64,000 nt of DNA, from contig CAADVD010000002.1 of NCBI GenBank assembly GCA_900752435.1, positions 101,058-165,057 on the forward strand, in the 5' to 3' direction. This DNA is from Oscillospiraceae bacterium (GTDB taxonomy: Bacteria; Bacillota; Clostridia; Oscillospirales; Ruminococcaceae). Under the pieces are notes generated by a model. It ran no database searches. It was not told the DNA's origin and was given only the letters and a program-made list of their open reading frames with translations. The translations under genes and the position numbers were made by a program. This document shows positions 8,895 to 17,587 of this stretch, piece by piece (the stretch's first letter is position 1; each line of letters begins with the position of its first letter).

Positions 8895-9680
8895 ATGATA
8901 TTGGATGAAATTGCGGAGCGAACCCGAGTTCGTGTCAGTGCGCGCAAGCAGGAAAAATCGTTGGAGGCGGTACGGGCGCAGGCAGAAGCGCTCGACGCCA
9001 ACACCGGCTTTCCGTTTGAGCAGGCGCTCAAACGCGAGGGGATTTCGTTCATTTGCGAAGTGAAAAAGGCGTCGCCGTCCAAGGGCGTGATTGCAGAGGA
9101 TTTTCCGTATCTGCAAATTGCCAAGGAATACGAAGAAGCCGGTGCGGCGGCGGTGTCCGTGCTGACGGAGCCGTATTACTTTCAGGGCTGTGACGACTAT
9201 TTGAGAGACATTGCGCAGACGATTTCCATTCCGGTACTGCGCAAGGATTTTACGGTGGATGCGTATCAGATTTATGAAGCAAAGCTGTTGGGCGCATCGG
9301 CGGTGCTGTTGATTTGCGCACTGCTGGATGAGAAGACGCTCAGGGAATATTTGGATATTGCGCATTCGCTGGGGCTGTCCGCTTTGGTGGAAGCGCATAC
9401 GGAAGAAGAAGTACAGCAGGCGCTTCGTGCTGGTGCGCGCATTGTCGGTGTAAACAACCGCAATCTGAAAACATTTGAGGTGGATGTGACCACCAGCGTG
9501 CGTTTGCGGAAGCTGGTGCCGGAGGACGTGGCGTATGTGTCCGAAAGCGGCATCCGCAACCGTGCGGATGTGGCGAAGCTGTGTGAAAATGGTACGGACG
9601 CGGTGCTCATTGGCGAAACGCTGATGCGCAGTGCGGACAAACGGCGTGAGCTGGACATTTTGCGGGGAGTGGCCTTATGA
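8895..9680 (+). CDS. trpC: indole-3-glycerol phosphate synthase
   Basis: Closes the indole ring of CdRP to give indole-3-glycerol phosphate. It is a 261-residue TIM barrel with CEVKKASPSKG (catalytic Lys), LRKDF and VGVNNRNL motifs. The ATG at 8895 has GGAG nine bases upstream; a TTG at 8880 would add five residues but lacks a good site. The last four bases overlap trpF (ATGA). Confidence 0.96.
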   Translation: MILDEIAERTRVRVSARKQEKSLEAVRAQAEALDANTGFPFEQALKREGISFICEVKKASPSKGVIAEDFPYLQIAKEYEEAGAAAVSVLTEPYYFQGCDDYLRDIAQTISIPVLRKDFTVDAYQIYEAKLLGASAVLLICALLDEKTLREYLDIAHSLGLSALVEAHTEEEVQQALRAGARIVGVNNRNLKTFEVDVTTSVRLRKLVPEDVAYVSESGIRNRADVAKLCENGTDAVLIGETLMRSADKRRELDILRGVAL

Positions 9681-10288
9681 GCGCAGTTAAGGTGAAAATT
9701 TGCGGGCTGTTCCGCGACTGCGACGTGGATGCGGCGAATGAAGCGCGGCCGGATTATATCGGCTTTGTGTTTGCCAAAAGCCGCCGTCAGGTGTCGGAGG
9801 AGCAGGCTGCTCGGATGCGCGCGCGGCTGTATCCGTCGATTGTGCCGGTTGGGGTGTTTGTGAACGCGCCGGTGGAACAGGTGGTTCGATTGCTGGAGCA
9901 GGGTGTGATTGAGGCTGCTCAGCTGCACGGCGGCGAGAGTGACGATTATATTCGCTCGCTGAAGTCGCGGACGGAAAAACCGGTTGTGCAGGCCATTCGT
10001 GTGGACAGTGCGGACGATGTGGCGCGCGCGCAAAGCAGTTTGGCTGATTTTGTGCTGTTCGACAACGGCGCTGGCGGTACGGGCGAGGTCTTTGACTGGC
10101 GCTTGCTGGCGCACAGCGAAAAGCCGTTTTTCTTGGCTGGCGGTCTGCACGCGGAAAACGTGGAGCAGGCCATCCGGCAGACCCATCCCTATGCGGTGGA
10201 TTTGAGCAGCGGCGCGGAAACGGACGGCGTCAAAGACCGCGAAAAAATCATGGAAATTGTCAGGAGGATTCGACATGTCGAAAGGTAG
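9677..10288 (+). CDS. trpF: phosphoribosylanthranilate isomerase
   Basis: Isomerises phosphoribosyl-anthranilate to CdRP. The 203-residue barrel has the N-terminal KVKICGL motif with the catalytic cysteine and [14 protein letters not shown], and [14 protein letters not shown] carries the catalytic aspartate. Start overlaps the trpC stop by four bases, and the end overlaps trpB by 14 bases. It is a stand-alone gene, not fused to trpC. Confidence 0.95.
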   Translation: MSAVKVKICGLFRDCDVDAANEARPDYIGFVFAKSRRQVSEEQAARMRARLYPSIVPVGVFVNAPVEQVVRLLEQGVIEAAQLHGGESDDYIRSLKSRTEKPVVQAIRVDSADDVARAQSSLADFVLFDNGAGGTGEVFDWRLLAHSEKPFFLAGGLHAENVEQAIRQTHPYAVDLSSGAETDGVKDREKIMEIVRRIRHVER

Positions 10289-11459
10289 ATACGGCATTCA
10301 CGGCGGACAGTACATCCCCGAAACGCTGATGAACGAAATCATTCATCTGGAAGAATGCTATGAATTTTATAAAAACGATCCGGCGTTTAACGAGGAGCTG
10401 AATAAGCTGTTGACCGAATATGCCGGTCGTCCGTCCTTGCTTTATTATGCAAAGAAAATGACGGAGGATTTGGGCGGTGCGAAAATTTACCTCAAGCGCG
10501 AGGATTTGAACCATACGGGTTCGCATAAAATCAACAACGTGCTGGGGCAGGCGCTGATGGCCAAAAAGATGGGCAAAACGCGCATCATCGCCGAAACCGG
10601 CGCCGGTCAGCACGGTGTGGCGACTGCGACTGCGGCGGCTCTGCTGGGGCTGGGGGGCGAAATTTTCATGGGCAAGGAGGACACCGATCGGCAGGCGCTG
10701 AACGTTTACCGCATGGAGCTGTTGGGGGCGAAGGTGCATCCGGTAACCAGCGGTACGATGACGCTCAAGGACGCGGTCAACGAGACGATGCGCGAATGGA
10801 CCAATCGCGTGCACGACACGCTTTATGTGCTCGGCTCGGTCATGGGACCGCATCCGTTCCCGATGATTGTGCGCGATTTTCAGAGCGTCATCAGCAAAGA
10901 AGCGCGTGCGCAGATTCTGGAATACGAGGGCAAGCTGCCGGATGCGGTTGTGGCCTGCGTTGGCGGCGGAAGCAATGCGATGGGCGCATTTTACAACTTC
11001 ATTCCCGATGAGGGGGTACAGCTCATCGGCTGTGAGGCGGCTGGCCATGGCGTACATACCGACAAAAACGCCGCGACCATTGCCAATGGCCGTTTGGGCA
11101 TTTTCCATGGCATGAAGTCCTATTTCTGTCAGAATGAACAGGGGCAGATTGCGCCGGTTTATTCCATTTCGGCCGGGTTGGATTATCCGGGCATCGGACC
11201 GGAGCACGCCCATCTGCACGATACGGGCCGCGCGCAGTATGTGCCGGTGACGGATGATGAAGCGGTGGAGGCGTTTGAATATTTGGCGCGCACCGAGGGC
11301 ATCATCTGCGCCATTGAAAGTGCGCATGCGGTGGCGCATGTCAAAAAGATTGCGCCGACTATGGGCAAGGATCAAATCATCATCGTTTGCTTGTCCGGAC
11401 GCGGCGACAAGGATGTGGCGGCAATTGCACGTTATAGAGGGGTGAACATCGTTGAGTAA
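10275..11459 (+). CDS. trpB: tryptophan synthase beta chain
   Basis: PLP enzyme joining indole with serine. The 394-residue protein has the PLP lysine in HTGSHKINN, the GAGQHG and GGGSNAMG phosphate-binding loops, and the catalytic Glu in ETGAGQHG. The chosen ATG at 10275 follows AGGAGG at 10262-10267 and matches the usual TrpB1 N-terminus ([17 protein letters not shown]). It overlaps trpF by 14 bases and trpA by 8 bases. Confidence 0.97.
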   Translation: MSKGRYGIHGGQYIPETLMNEIIHLEECYEFYKNDPAFNEELNKLLTEYAGRPSLLYYAKKMTEDLGGAKIYLKREDLNHTGSHKINNVLGQALMAKKMGKTRIIAETGAGQHGVATATAAALLGLGGEIFMGKEDTDRQALNVYRMELLGAKVHPVTSGTMTLKDAVNETMREWTNRVHDTLYVLGSVMGPHPFPMIVRDFQSVISKEARAQILEYEGKLPDAVVACVGGGSNAMGAFYNFIPDEGVQLIGCEAAGHGVHTDKNAATIANGRLGIFHGMKSYFCQNEQGQIAPVYSISAGLDYPGIGPEHAHLHDTGRAQYVPVTDDEAVEAFEYLARTEGIICAIESAHAVAHVKKIAPTMGKDQIIIVCLSGRGDKDVAAIARYRGVNIVE

Positions 11460-12231
11460 GATTGCAAAGGCATTTGAAAACGGCAAGGCTTTTATCGGCT
11501 TTTTGACGGCGGGTGATCCGTCGATGGAAAAGAGTGAAGAATTCATTCTGGAAATGGTGCGCGGCGGTGCAGACCTGGTGGAAATTGGGATTCCGTTTTC
11601 CGACCCGATTGCTGAGGGTGTGGTGATTCAGGAGGCCAATCTCCGTGCACTGCAAGCAGGCGCAACCACAGAAAAGGTATTTGAGCTGGTGGCTTCTGTG
11701 CGGAAAAAAACACAGGTTCCGCTGGTGTTTCTGACTTATTTGAATCCGGTCTTCAACTACGGCTATGAACGCTTTTTTGCCCGCTGTGAGGAAGTGGGAT
11801 TGGACGGCATCATCATTCCGGATATGCCGTATGAGGAAAAAGGGGAAATCGCAGACTTCGCGAAAGCGCATGGTGTGGATATCATTTCGCTGATTGCGCC
11901 GACGTCCGAACAGCGCATCCGCCAAATTGCATCGGAGGCAACCGGTTTTGTGTATGTGGTTTCTTCGATGGGTGTGACGGGTGTGCGCAGTGAAATCAAA
12001 ACCGATCTTCCAGCCATTTTAAGCGCTGTCAAAGCGGCAACGGATACGCCGGCGGCAGTGGGCTTTGGCATCAATACGCCGGAGCAGGCGGCAAGCATTG
12101 TCAAGACTGCGGACGGGGTGATTGTCGGCAGTGCCATTGTGAAGCTCATTGCGCAGTATGGCGAAGAAGCCAATGAGCCGGTGTACGATTATGTGCACCG
12201 GATGAAAGAGGCGGTTCGGACGGCGGAATAA
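11452..12231 (+). CDS. trpA: tryptophan synthase alpha chain
   Basis: Cleaves indole-3-glycerol phosphate and channels indole to TrpB. It has 259 residues with the catalytic Glu in [11 protein letters not shown] and Asp in IIPDMPYEE. It begins with TTG at 11452, preceded by GAGGGG, inside the end of trpB. It is the last gene of the trpEGDCFBA operon; no strong intrinsic terminator is seen directly after it. Confidence 0.96.
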   Translation: MSKIAKAFENGKAFIGFLTAGDPSMEKSEEFILEMVRGGADLVEIGIPFSDPIAEGVVIQEANLRALQAGATTEKVFELVASVRKKTQVPLVFLTYLNPVFNYGYERFFARCEEVGLDGIIIPDMPYEEKGEIADFAKAHGVDIISLIAPTSEQRIRQIASEATGFVYVVSSMGVTGVRSEIKTDLPAILSAVKAATDTPAAVGFGINTPEQAASIVKTADGVIVGSAIVKLIAQYGEEANEPVYDYVHRMKEAVRTAE

Positions 12232-12318
12232 TCACTGTTTAAAAAGAACTTATTTGCGGCGTTGTTCAAACGATAGATAAAAATAAGTAAACTTTACACA
12301 GAAAAATGTGAAATGTGA

Positions 12319-12347
12319 TTGCTTTTCTTGTGCCTTTATGCTATAAT
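12319..12347 (+). promoter_or_regulatory. promoter of DUF308 gene
   Basis: TTGCTT at 12319-12324 and an extended -10 TATGCTATAAT (TATAAT at 12342-12347), 17-nt spacing. Confidence 0.7.
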
Positions 12348-12395
12348 GAACCAAAATCATGAACCGATTGCGGGTCATAGAAAGGGAGAGCAGTC

Positions 12396-12914
12396 ATGAA
12401 AGTATTGAGAATTATCATCGGTGTGGTGCTGCTGATTACGGGTATTTGGTGTTTGTTTACGCCGTTTTCGACTTATTTGAGCATTGCCTGGATTTTGGGC
12501 TTTGTGATGCTGTTTGAGGGCGTTATGAGCATCGTTACCTATTGCATGACGCACAAACAAAATGCAATGGTCACTGGCTGGGATTTGTTTGAAGGCATTG
12601 TCACCAGTATTTTTGCGCTGATTATTCTGTCGCATCAGCTGTTGACTGACGTGATGCTGCCGTATTGCTTTGGCGTATGGATGATGGTGTCCGGTGTGAC
12701 GCGTATTGTCGAAGCGTTCAAGAAGAAAAGCGTTACGCAGAAATCTAAGATTTGGATTGCGTTGCTGGTGGTCGGTATTTTGTGCATTTTGGTTGGCATT
12801 TATGCGTTGTTCCATCCGATTCTGGCGGCGTTCAGTTTGGGTGTTTTGATTGGTTTTATCCTGATTATGCAGGGAATCAATTTCATTACCTTTGAAGCCG
12901 GTGTGGATCGATAA
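12396..12914 (+). CDS. HdeD/DUF308-family membrane protein
   Basis: The 172-residue integral membrane protein has about six hydrophobic segments arranged as three repeated pairs (for example VLRIIIGVVLLITGIW and WIALLVVGILCILVGI), the pattern of HdeD/DUF308 proteins. Its function is unknown in Firmicutes; enterobacterial HdeD is linked to acid resistance, which should not be transferred. AGGGAG precedes the ATG. It has its own promoter and ends in a strong bidirectional terminator. Confidence 0.8.
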   Translation: MKVLRIIIGVVLLITGIWCLFTPFSTYLSIAWILGFVMLFEGVMSIVTYCMTHKQNAMVTGWDLFEGIVTSIFALIILSHQLLTDVMLPYCFGVWMMVSGVTRIVEAFKKKSVTQKSKIWIALLVVGILCILVGIYALFHPILAAFSLGVLIGFILIMQGINFITFEAGVDR

Positions 12915-12932
12915 CCGTGCAGGAGAACAAGC

Positions 12933-12977
12933 AAAAGCGGCGGTCACTCCCAAGTTGGGATGTGACCGCCGCTTTTT
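12933..12977. terminator. bidirectional intrinsic terminator
   Basis: A stem of about 14 bp (AAAGCGGCGGTCAC with GTGACCGCCGCTTT, plus CCC/GGG near the loop) ends in T5 on the plus strand and A-rich sequence on the other. It serves both the DUF308 gene and the convergent small gene. Confidence 0.9.
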
Positions 12978-12987
12978 GGCCTATGTC

Positions 12988-13203
12988 TTATTCTTCGTCG
13001 TCTGCGTTGTTTTTTTGGATGTATAGTTCGGAAGCACGTTTGATGGTGGGCAGAGATTTTTGGACGGTATTCATGCATCGGATGCGCTTGATGTTCATGA
13101 TGCCGCTGAGCAGGGTGGACAAAAGCGCGGCAACGGAAAGCGCCGCTGAGGCGACGAGCAAGACCGCTTGGAGATGTTCGGTTTGCTGTTGATTCAATTT
13201 CAT
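12988..13203 (-). CDS. small single-span membrane protein, hypothetical
   Basis: The 71-residue protein has one hydrophobic segment (about residues 13-34, AVLLVASAALSVAALLSTLL) between a polar N-terminus and a basic, charged C-terminus. The start at 13203 has AGGAGG at an ideal distance; a 22-residue upstream extension in frame lacks a site. No family recognised. Confidence 0.65.
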   Translation of the reverse strand: MKLNQQQTEHLQAVLLVASAALSVAALLSTLLSGIMNIKRIRCMNTVQKSLPTIKRASELYIQKNNADDEE

Positions 13204-13290
13204 GGAAAATCTTCCTCCTTTATCGTTTGGGATTGCTCTTAGTATAACGCGTTTTTCAACCGAATACAAGGGAAAATGTATGAATTTTTG

Positions 13291-14775
13291 CTACAAAGTT
13301 ACGGTTTTTGTTGCGATTTTATGAAAAGAACTGTCGTGTTCCACAAACAGCATGGTCGGTTGGAATTTTTCAATTAAATGCTCGATTTGTATGCGCGAAA
13401 GCACGTCGATGAAGTTCAGCGGTTCATCCCAGAGGTAGAGGTGCGCGCTTTCGCACAGGCTTTTGGCCAGCAGGACTTTTTTCTTTTGGCCGCCGCTGAA
13501 TTCCTCCATGGATTTCTCGAATTGTGTGCGGGAAAAGTCGAGCTTGCGCAAAATGGCTTTGAACAGGCTTTCGTCGATGTGCGACTGCTCTGCAAACGCG
13601 CGCAAATTGCCGCGCAAATGTGAGGTGTCCTGCGGAATGGAGGAAAGGATGAGTCCGCTGGACAGGGTTAGTGTGCCGGTATGCGGAATGTCTTCTCCTA
13701 AAATGAGCTTGAGCAGGCTGGATTTACCGGATCCGTTTTTACCGCTCAGCGCTACGCGGTCGCCGCTGTGGACGGTGAAGCTGATGTGTTCGCAAACTGG
13801 TCGCCCGTCATAGGAGAGCGACAAATCGCGTGCTTCCAGAAGTACTTGCTTGTGATAGGGAAGCGGATGCAGTTTTAGGCTGTCCGCAGTATCCACGTTT
13901 TTTAATAGTTGTTCTTTTTCGGCAATGGCCTTTTGCTGGCGGCGTTCCAGATTTTTGCGCCGCTGCTGCATTCGTCTGGACTTTTCTCCGATGTAGGCAC
14001 GGGTATCGATACTTTTTTCATGCGCCATGGATTTTTTGCCGATTTTGGTGGCCTCCACTTGGTCGCCCCATTCTTTTGTGCGGCGTGCGGCGGCGGACAG
14101 TTTTTTGATGTCCCGTTTGAGCTTGTCGTTTTCCGCCTGCTCAAAACGATCCTGCCGCTCCTTGTTTTCCAGCCACGATGAAAAGTTCCCTTTTTGAATT
14201 TCGATGTTCTGTTTGTTGATGGACAAAATATGATCCACACAGCGATCCAAAAATACGCGGTCGTGCGATACCAAAATAAAGCCGCGCTTGCCGCTGAGAT
14301 ATTGTCCGACTTTTTCACGCGCCGCCAAATCCAAATGGTTGGTCGGCTCGTCGATCAGCAAAAAGTTGTGTTCTTTCAGAAACAGCGCTGCCAGCAGTAC
14401 CTTGGTTTGCTCGCCGTTGCTCAGCGTGGAGAATGGCCGGTACAGCACCTCTTCGTCCACTTCCAGCAGGGAAAGCTCCCGTTGGATTTTCCAATACGCG
14501 CAATCCGGACAAACGGTTTCCATTACGTTCACGGTATTTTCTTCGGGATGCTCAACCGCAAATGGAAAATAGTCAAAGGATACGGAACTGGAAATCGTTC
14601 CGCTGTATTCGTATTTTCCCAACAGCAGCTGCAAAAATGTGGTTTTGCCGCGTCCGTTGCGTCCGGTAAATCCCAGCTTCCAGTTGGTGTCGATTTGAAA
14701 TGAGACATCCTCAAAAATATTTTCCCAGCTGCCCTCATAGCCGAAGGTCAGATGAACAATGTTGATCAAAGACAT
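13291..14775 (-). CDS. Lsa-type ABC-F ribosomal protection protein
   Basis: Soluble protein of 494 residues with two ATP-binding cassettes and no membrane domain. Walker A loops are GRNGRGKTT (about residue 35) and GKNGSGKSS (second half). Signatures are LSNGEQTK and FSGGQKKK, and Walker B regions are LLIDEPTNHLD and YLWDEPLNFID. A charged inter-domain linker of about 80 residues is present, as in antibiotic-resistance ABC-F proteins. Architecture and the MSLINIVHLTFGYEGSWENI-like start resemble Lsa(A)/Lsa(E)/Cpl types that dislodge lincosamides, pleuromutilins and streptogramin A from ribosomes. ATG at 14775 has AGGAGG upstream; the longer open frame to 15051 lies in the regulatory leader. 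Confidence 0.88.
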   Translation of the reverse strand: MSLINIVHLTFGYEGSWENIFEDVSFQIDTNWKLGFTGRNGRGKTTFLQLLLGKYEYSGTISSSVSFDYFPFAVEHPEENTVNVMETVCPDCAYWKIQRELSLLEVDEEVLYRPFSTLSNGEQTKVLLAALFLKEHNFLLIDEPTNHLDLAAREKVGQYLSGKRGFILVSHDRVFLDRCVDHILSINKQNIEIQKGNFSSWLENKERQDRFEQAENDKLKRDIKKLSAAARRTKEWGDQVEATKIGKKSMAHEKSIDTRAYIGEKSRRMQQRRKNLERRQQKAIAEKEQLLKNVDTADSLKLHPLPYHKQVLLEARDLSLSYDGRPVCEHISFTVHSGDRVALSGKNGSGKSSLLKLILGEDIPHTGTLTLSSGLILSSIPQDTSHLRGNLRAFAEQSHIDESLFKAILRKLDFSRTQFEKSMEEFSGGQKKKVLLAKSLCESAHLYLWDEPLNFIDVLSRIQIEHLIEKFQPTMLFVEHDSSFHKIATKTVTL

Positions 14776-14798
14776 AGTAAATCCTCCTGTCAAATAAA

Positions 14799-14832
14799 AT
14801 GAGCCGCAAGAAAGCATCTTCTTGCGGCTCAT
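14799..14832 (-). terminator. attenuator terminator in ABC-F leader
   Basis: A perfect 14-bp stem with a 6-nt loop (ATGAGCCGCAAGAA / TTCTTGCGGCTCAT), followed on the minus strand by TTTATTTG, lies just before the Shine-Dalgarno of the ABC-F gene. Its 3' arm can instead pair with an upstream segment at 14910-14920. Confidence 0.85.
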
Positions 14833-14978
14833 CGTACAGGAACGGACAGACCTGAATACGGGATATACAGGCATGCATCGATATTCCAAAGAGCAGTTGG
14901 ATGCGGACACTTTCTTGCTTAGGGCACAACCATACAAAGCAGACCATCGTCCGCCCTTGGTATGTCCCTTTGTAATCA

Positions 14979-14999
14979 TTAGCAAGAAAAAATGCGCAT
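14979..14999 (-). CDS. six-codon leader peptide MRIFSC of the ABC-F gene
   Basis: A short frame ATG-CGC-ATT-TTT-TCT-TGC-TAA lies about 28 nt after the predicted transcription start, with GGGAG upstream. Bases encoding its last codons (TTTCTTGCT) are complementary to a downstream segment (AGCAAGAAA, 14911-14919), so a ribosome stalled here would alter folding of the leader. Very short regulatory frames of this kind precede msr(D), vml and lmo0919-type ABC-F genes. Translation is inferred. Confidence 0.6.
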   Translation of the reverse strand: MRIFSC

Positions 15000-15033
15000 C
15001 TTCCCAACTCCCGTCTTGTTTATTTCCAAAAAT

Positions 15034-15062
15034 ATTATAGTGACTATGCACAGATTTGTCAA
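15034..15062 (-). promoter_or_regulatory. promoter of ABC-F leader
   Basis: On the minus strand, TTGACA (15062-15057) and TATAAT (15039-15034) with exactly 17-nt spacing; start near 15027, giving a leader of about 250 nt. Confidence 0.9.
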
Positions 15063-15085
15063 GAACAATAAATTTTCAAAATCGG

Positions 15086-15114
15086 TTGGTTTTTTCTCCA
15101 TTTTATGGTATAAT
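15086..15114 (+). promoter_or_regulatory. promoter of histidine kinase gene
   Basis: TTGGTT at 15086-15091 and TATAAT at 15109-15114, 17-nt spacing; divergent from the ABC-F promoter. Confidence 0.75.
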
Positions 15115-15153
15115 AGCCTATAAATCTAGTGGAGCTTAGTGGGAGAGCACTTG

Positions 15154-16725
15154 ATGATGAAAACGCGTGCAACTGATTTTTGGGTCAAAGAAACTTATTT
15201 TTCCATATCGCTGAAAGACATCGCAAAATCCTTGGGGATTTTGCTGGTGGCTACGGTATTGTCCTTTATGCTGATGTACTTGAATCTGGAAACGCACAAT
15301 ACGGCCAATGTCGCCATGATTTACATTTTGGCGGTCGTGGTGGTTTCCCGTATTACAACGGGTTATCTGTACGGAATTGTATCCTCCATTGTGGGGGTAA
15401 TTGGGGTAAACTTCTTTTTTACCTATCCGTATTTTGCCATCAATTTTACGTTGTCGGGCTATCCGATTACGTTTCTGAGCATGTTGGTTGTTTCCGTCAT
15501 TACTTGTGCGCTGACTACGCGCATCAAACAGCAGGGAAGGCAGGCACGTGCCGGACAAAAACAGACGGAATTGTTGTATCAGTTTACCAACCGCATTTTA
15601 GCGGTTGAAGGAAACGAGGCTGTTGCACGGTGTACCCTTCAATGCATGAACGAATTGTTCGATTGTGCGGGAGTTTTCTATTTGGGTTGTCCTGGAGAAC
15701 CGGAGACGTTGGTTGTGACGCAGGATCCGGAGCGCCGCTTTTCACGGTTGATTCATTCGGAGGCCGAAATCCGGCAGGCGCGGAATACATTTTGCAGTGG
15801 CAAGGTCATGGACTGGAATCGGTGTATGGCCGAGCAGATGAATGGATGGTATTTGCCAGTGATGGTGCAGGAGAGAAAATTTGGCGTGATCGGTTTGTTT
15901 TCTGCGGACACCGCTTTTCTGAATCGTGAGGGACGAATTTTTGTTCACATGATGATTCCGCAGAGCGCTGCTGCGCTGGAACGCCGGCGGTTGGCCGATG
16001 AACAGCGCCGTATTCTGGTGCAGGCGGAAAAAGAAAAGATGCGCGGCAATCTGCTTCGTGCCATCTCACATGATTTGCGCACGCCGCTGACGGGAATTTC
16101 GGGGGCAAGTTCGGTTATTCTGGAAAATGGCGCGGTGCTGGATCCGGAAGTACATGACAAGCTGGTGCGCGATATTTACGAGGATTCGCAGTGGCTGATT
16201 CGGATGGTGGAAAATCTGCTGTCCATTACGCGCATCAACAGCGGTGAAACGGCTTCGGTGAAAAAGGAAGCCGAAGCCGTTGAAGAAATTGTAGCGGCCG
16301 CTGTCGGACGCGTGCGCGCGCGCTTCCCGAATCAGCGCATTGCCGTTAAGGTGCCGGATGAATTGCTGATGGTGCCGATGGATGGCACGCTGATTGAGCA
16401 GGTGCTCATCAATCTCATCGAAAATGCGATTGGTCATTCAGGAGGCGTGCCGGTGGTGTATGTGACGGTCACGGCTCAGGATGGACAGGCGGTTGTGCGG
16501 GTTCGCGATACCGGAAAGGGAATTGCCGAAGAGGACTTGGAGCATCTTTTTGACGGCGCTTTGACGGAGAAGAGCGGCGGGGCGGATTCCTCACGCGGAA
16601 TCGGAATCGGATTGTCCATTTGCCATTCCATTATCAAAGCGCATGGTGGAGAATTGTCTGCGCGCAATGTCGAAACCGGAGGGGCGGAATTTACATTTAC
16701 CCTTCCAATGGCTGAATTTGTCTAA
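15154..16725 (+). CDS. KdpD-like sensor histidine kinase without the KdpD/Usp N-terminal domains
   Basis: Membrane sensor kinase of 523 residues. Four membrane segments (about residues 25-115) form a DUF4118-type domain as in KdpD. A GAF-like region follows (about 130-280), then HisKA with the phosphoacceptor in RAISHDLRTPLTGI and a HATPase domain with NLIENAIGHS, DTGKGI and GIGIGLSIC. Full-length KdpD has a further N-terminal KdpD and Usp region of about 350 residues, absent here. ATG at 15154 fits GGGAGAG upstream; a GTG at 15139 is possible. It is followed at 24 bp by its response regulator. No K+-transport genes lie beside it, so the stimulus is unknown. Confidence 0.88.
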   Translation: MMKTRATDFWVKETYFSISLKDIAKSLGILLVATVLSFMLMYLNLETHNTANVAMIYILAVVVVSRITTGYLYGIVSSIVGVIGVNFFFTYPYFAINFTLSGYPITFLSMLVVSVITCALTTRIKQQGRQARAGQKQTELLYQFTNRILAVEGNEAVARCTLQCMNELFDCAGVFYLGCPGEPETLVVTQDPERRFSRLIHSEAEIRQARNTFCSGKVMDWNRCMAEQMNGWYLPVMVQERKFGVIGLFSADTAFLNREGRIFVHMMIPQSAAALERRRLADEQRRILVQAEKEKMRGNLLRAISHDLRTPLTGISGASSVILENGAVLDPEVHDKLVRDIYEDSQWLIRMVENLLSITRINSGETASVKKEAEAVEEIVAAAVGRVRARFPNQRIAVKVPDELLMVPMDGTLIEQVLINLIENAIGHSGGVPVVYVTVTAQDGQAVVRVRDTGKGIAEEDLEHLFDGALTEKSGGADSSRGIGIGLSICHSIIKAHGGELSARNVETGGAEFTFTLPMAEFV

Positions 16726-16749
16726 AAGGAAAGAAAAAGGAGAGGAATT

Positions 16750-17466
16750 ATGGAAAACAAAGAACTCATTCTGATCGTCGAAGACGACGAATCGGTCGGT
16801 ACATCCATTGCGACGATGCTGCATGCCAACGGTTACCGTACGCTGCGGTCAACGGACGGCAATTCCGCCATGACCATGATTTCGTCGCATTGTCCGGATT
16901 TGATTTTGTTGGATTTGGGTTTGCCGGATGTGGATGGACTGGCTGTTTTAGAATCGGTGCGCCGTTGGTCGATGCTTCCGATTGTGGTGGTGTCGGCCAG
17001 AGGTCATGAGCACGAAAAAGTAAGGGCGTTGGATTTGGGTGCGGATGATTATGTCACCAAGCCGTTTGGCACATCGGAATTGCTGGCGCGCATCCGAACG
17101 GCGCTGCGCCATGGTCATGCGGCAAACCGAGGGGAAGCAAAACCGCTCACGCAGTTTGTCAATGGTGATTTGCGGATTGATTTTGATAAACGCAAGGTGT
17201 TGCTCGGCAGCGAGGAGATTCATTTTTCGCGCATTGAATACAACATTTTGACGCAGCTGGCGCAGCATGCCGGACGTGTGTTGACATACGACCACATCAT
17301 CAAGGCGGTTTGGGGACCGTTTGCGCCAAATGACAATCAGATTCTGCGCGTCAATATGGCCAATATCCGTCGGAAAATCGAAAAAAACCCGGCAGAACCG
17401 CAGTATATTTTGACGGAAATTGGCGTTGGGTATCGGATGACGGAGAATACTTCGTCAAACAATTGA
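16750..17466 (+). CDS. OmpR/KdpE-family response regulator
   Basis: Cytoplasmic DNA-binding regulator of 238 residues. The receiver domain has the acidic pair VEDDES, the phosphoacceptor Asp in LILLDLGLPD, and the conserved Lys in DYVTKPFG. The C-terminal winged helix carries the RVLTYDHIIKAVWG and YILTEIGVGYRM motifs. Partner of the KdpD-like kinase upstream. The best-known relatives are KdpE, but no kdpFABC operon is present in the window, so target genes are unknown. Confidence 0.92.
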   Translation: MENKELILIVEDDESVGTSIATMLHANGYRTLRSTDGNSAMTMISSHCPDLILLDLGLPDVDGLAVLESVRRWSMLPIVVVSARGHEHEKVRALDLGADDYVTKPFGTSELLARIRTALRHGHAANRGEAKPLTQFVNGDLRIDFDKRKVLLGSEEIHFSRIEYNILTQLAQHAGRVLTYDHIIKAVWGPFAPNDNQILRVNMANIRRKIEKNPAEPQYILTEIGVGYRMTENTSSNN

Positions 17467-17524
17467 TATGCGGTGAGAATGCAGAGAAGCAGAAAACAGC
17501 ATAACGGAATGATAAATGCCAACG

Positions 17525-17574
17525 AAAAGATGTCCGTTCGATATGCTTGGAAACCTATCGGACGGACATCTTTT
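17525..17574. terminator. bidirectional terminator
   Basis: Long inverted repeat AAAAGATGTCCGT ... ACGGACATCTTTT (with CGATA/TATCG nearer the loop) between the response regulator and the convergent ABC genes. Confidence 0.85.
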
Positions 17575-17587
17575 ATGGATCAACGAT

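Noticed and set aside
7830..9398. Open frame of 522 codons antisense to trpD and trpC
   Set aside because: It is a mirror of strongly recognised trp genes, is rich in His/Arg/Gln as antisense frames of GC-rich genes are, and has no ribosome binding site or family similarity.
12240..12320. trpA terminator
   Set aside because: Only a weak imperfect hairpin without T-run was found; termination may be Rho-dependent or further downstream.
14776..15051. N-terminal extension of the ABC-F protein by 92 codons
   Set aside because: It would run through the promoter-proximal leader, terminator hairpin and Shine-Dalgarno; the family start fits ATG at 14775.
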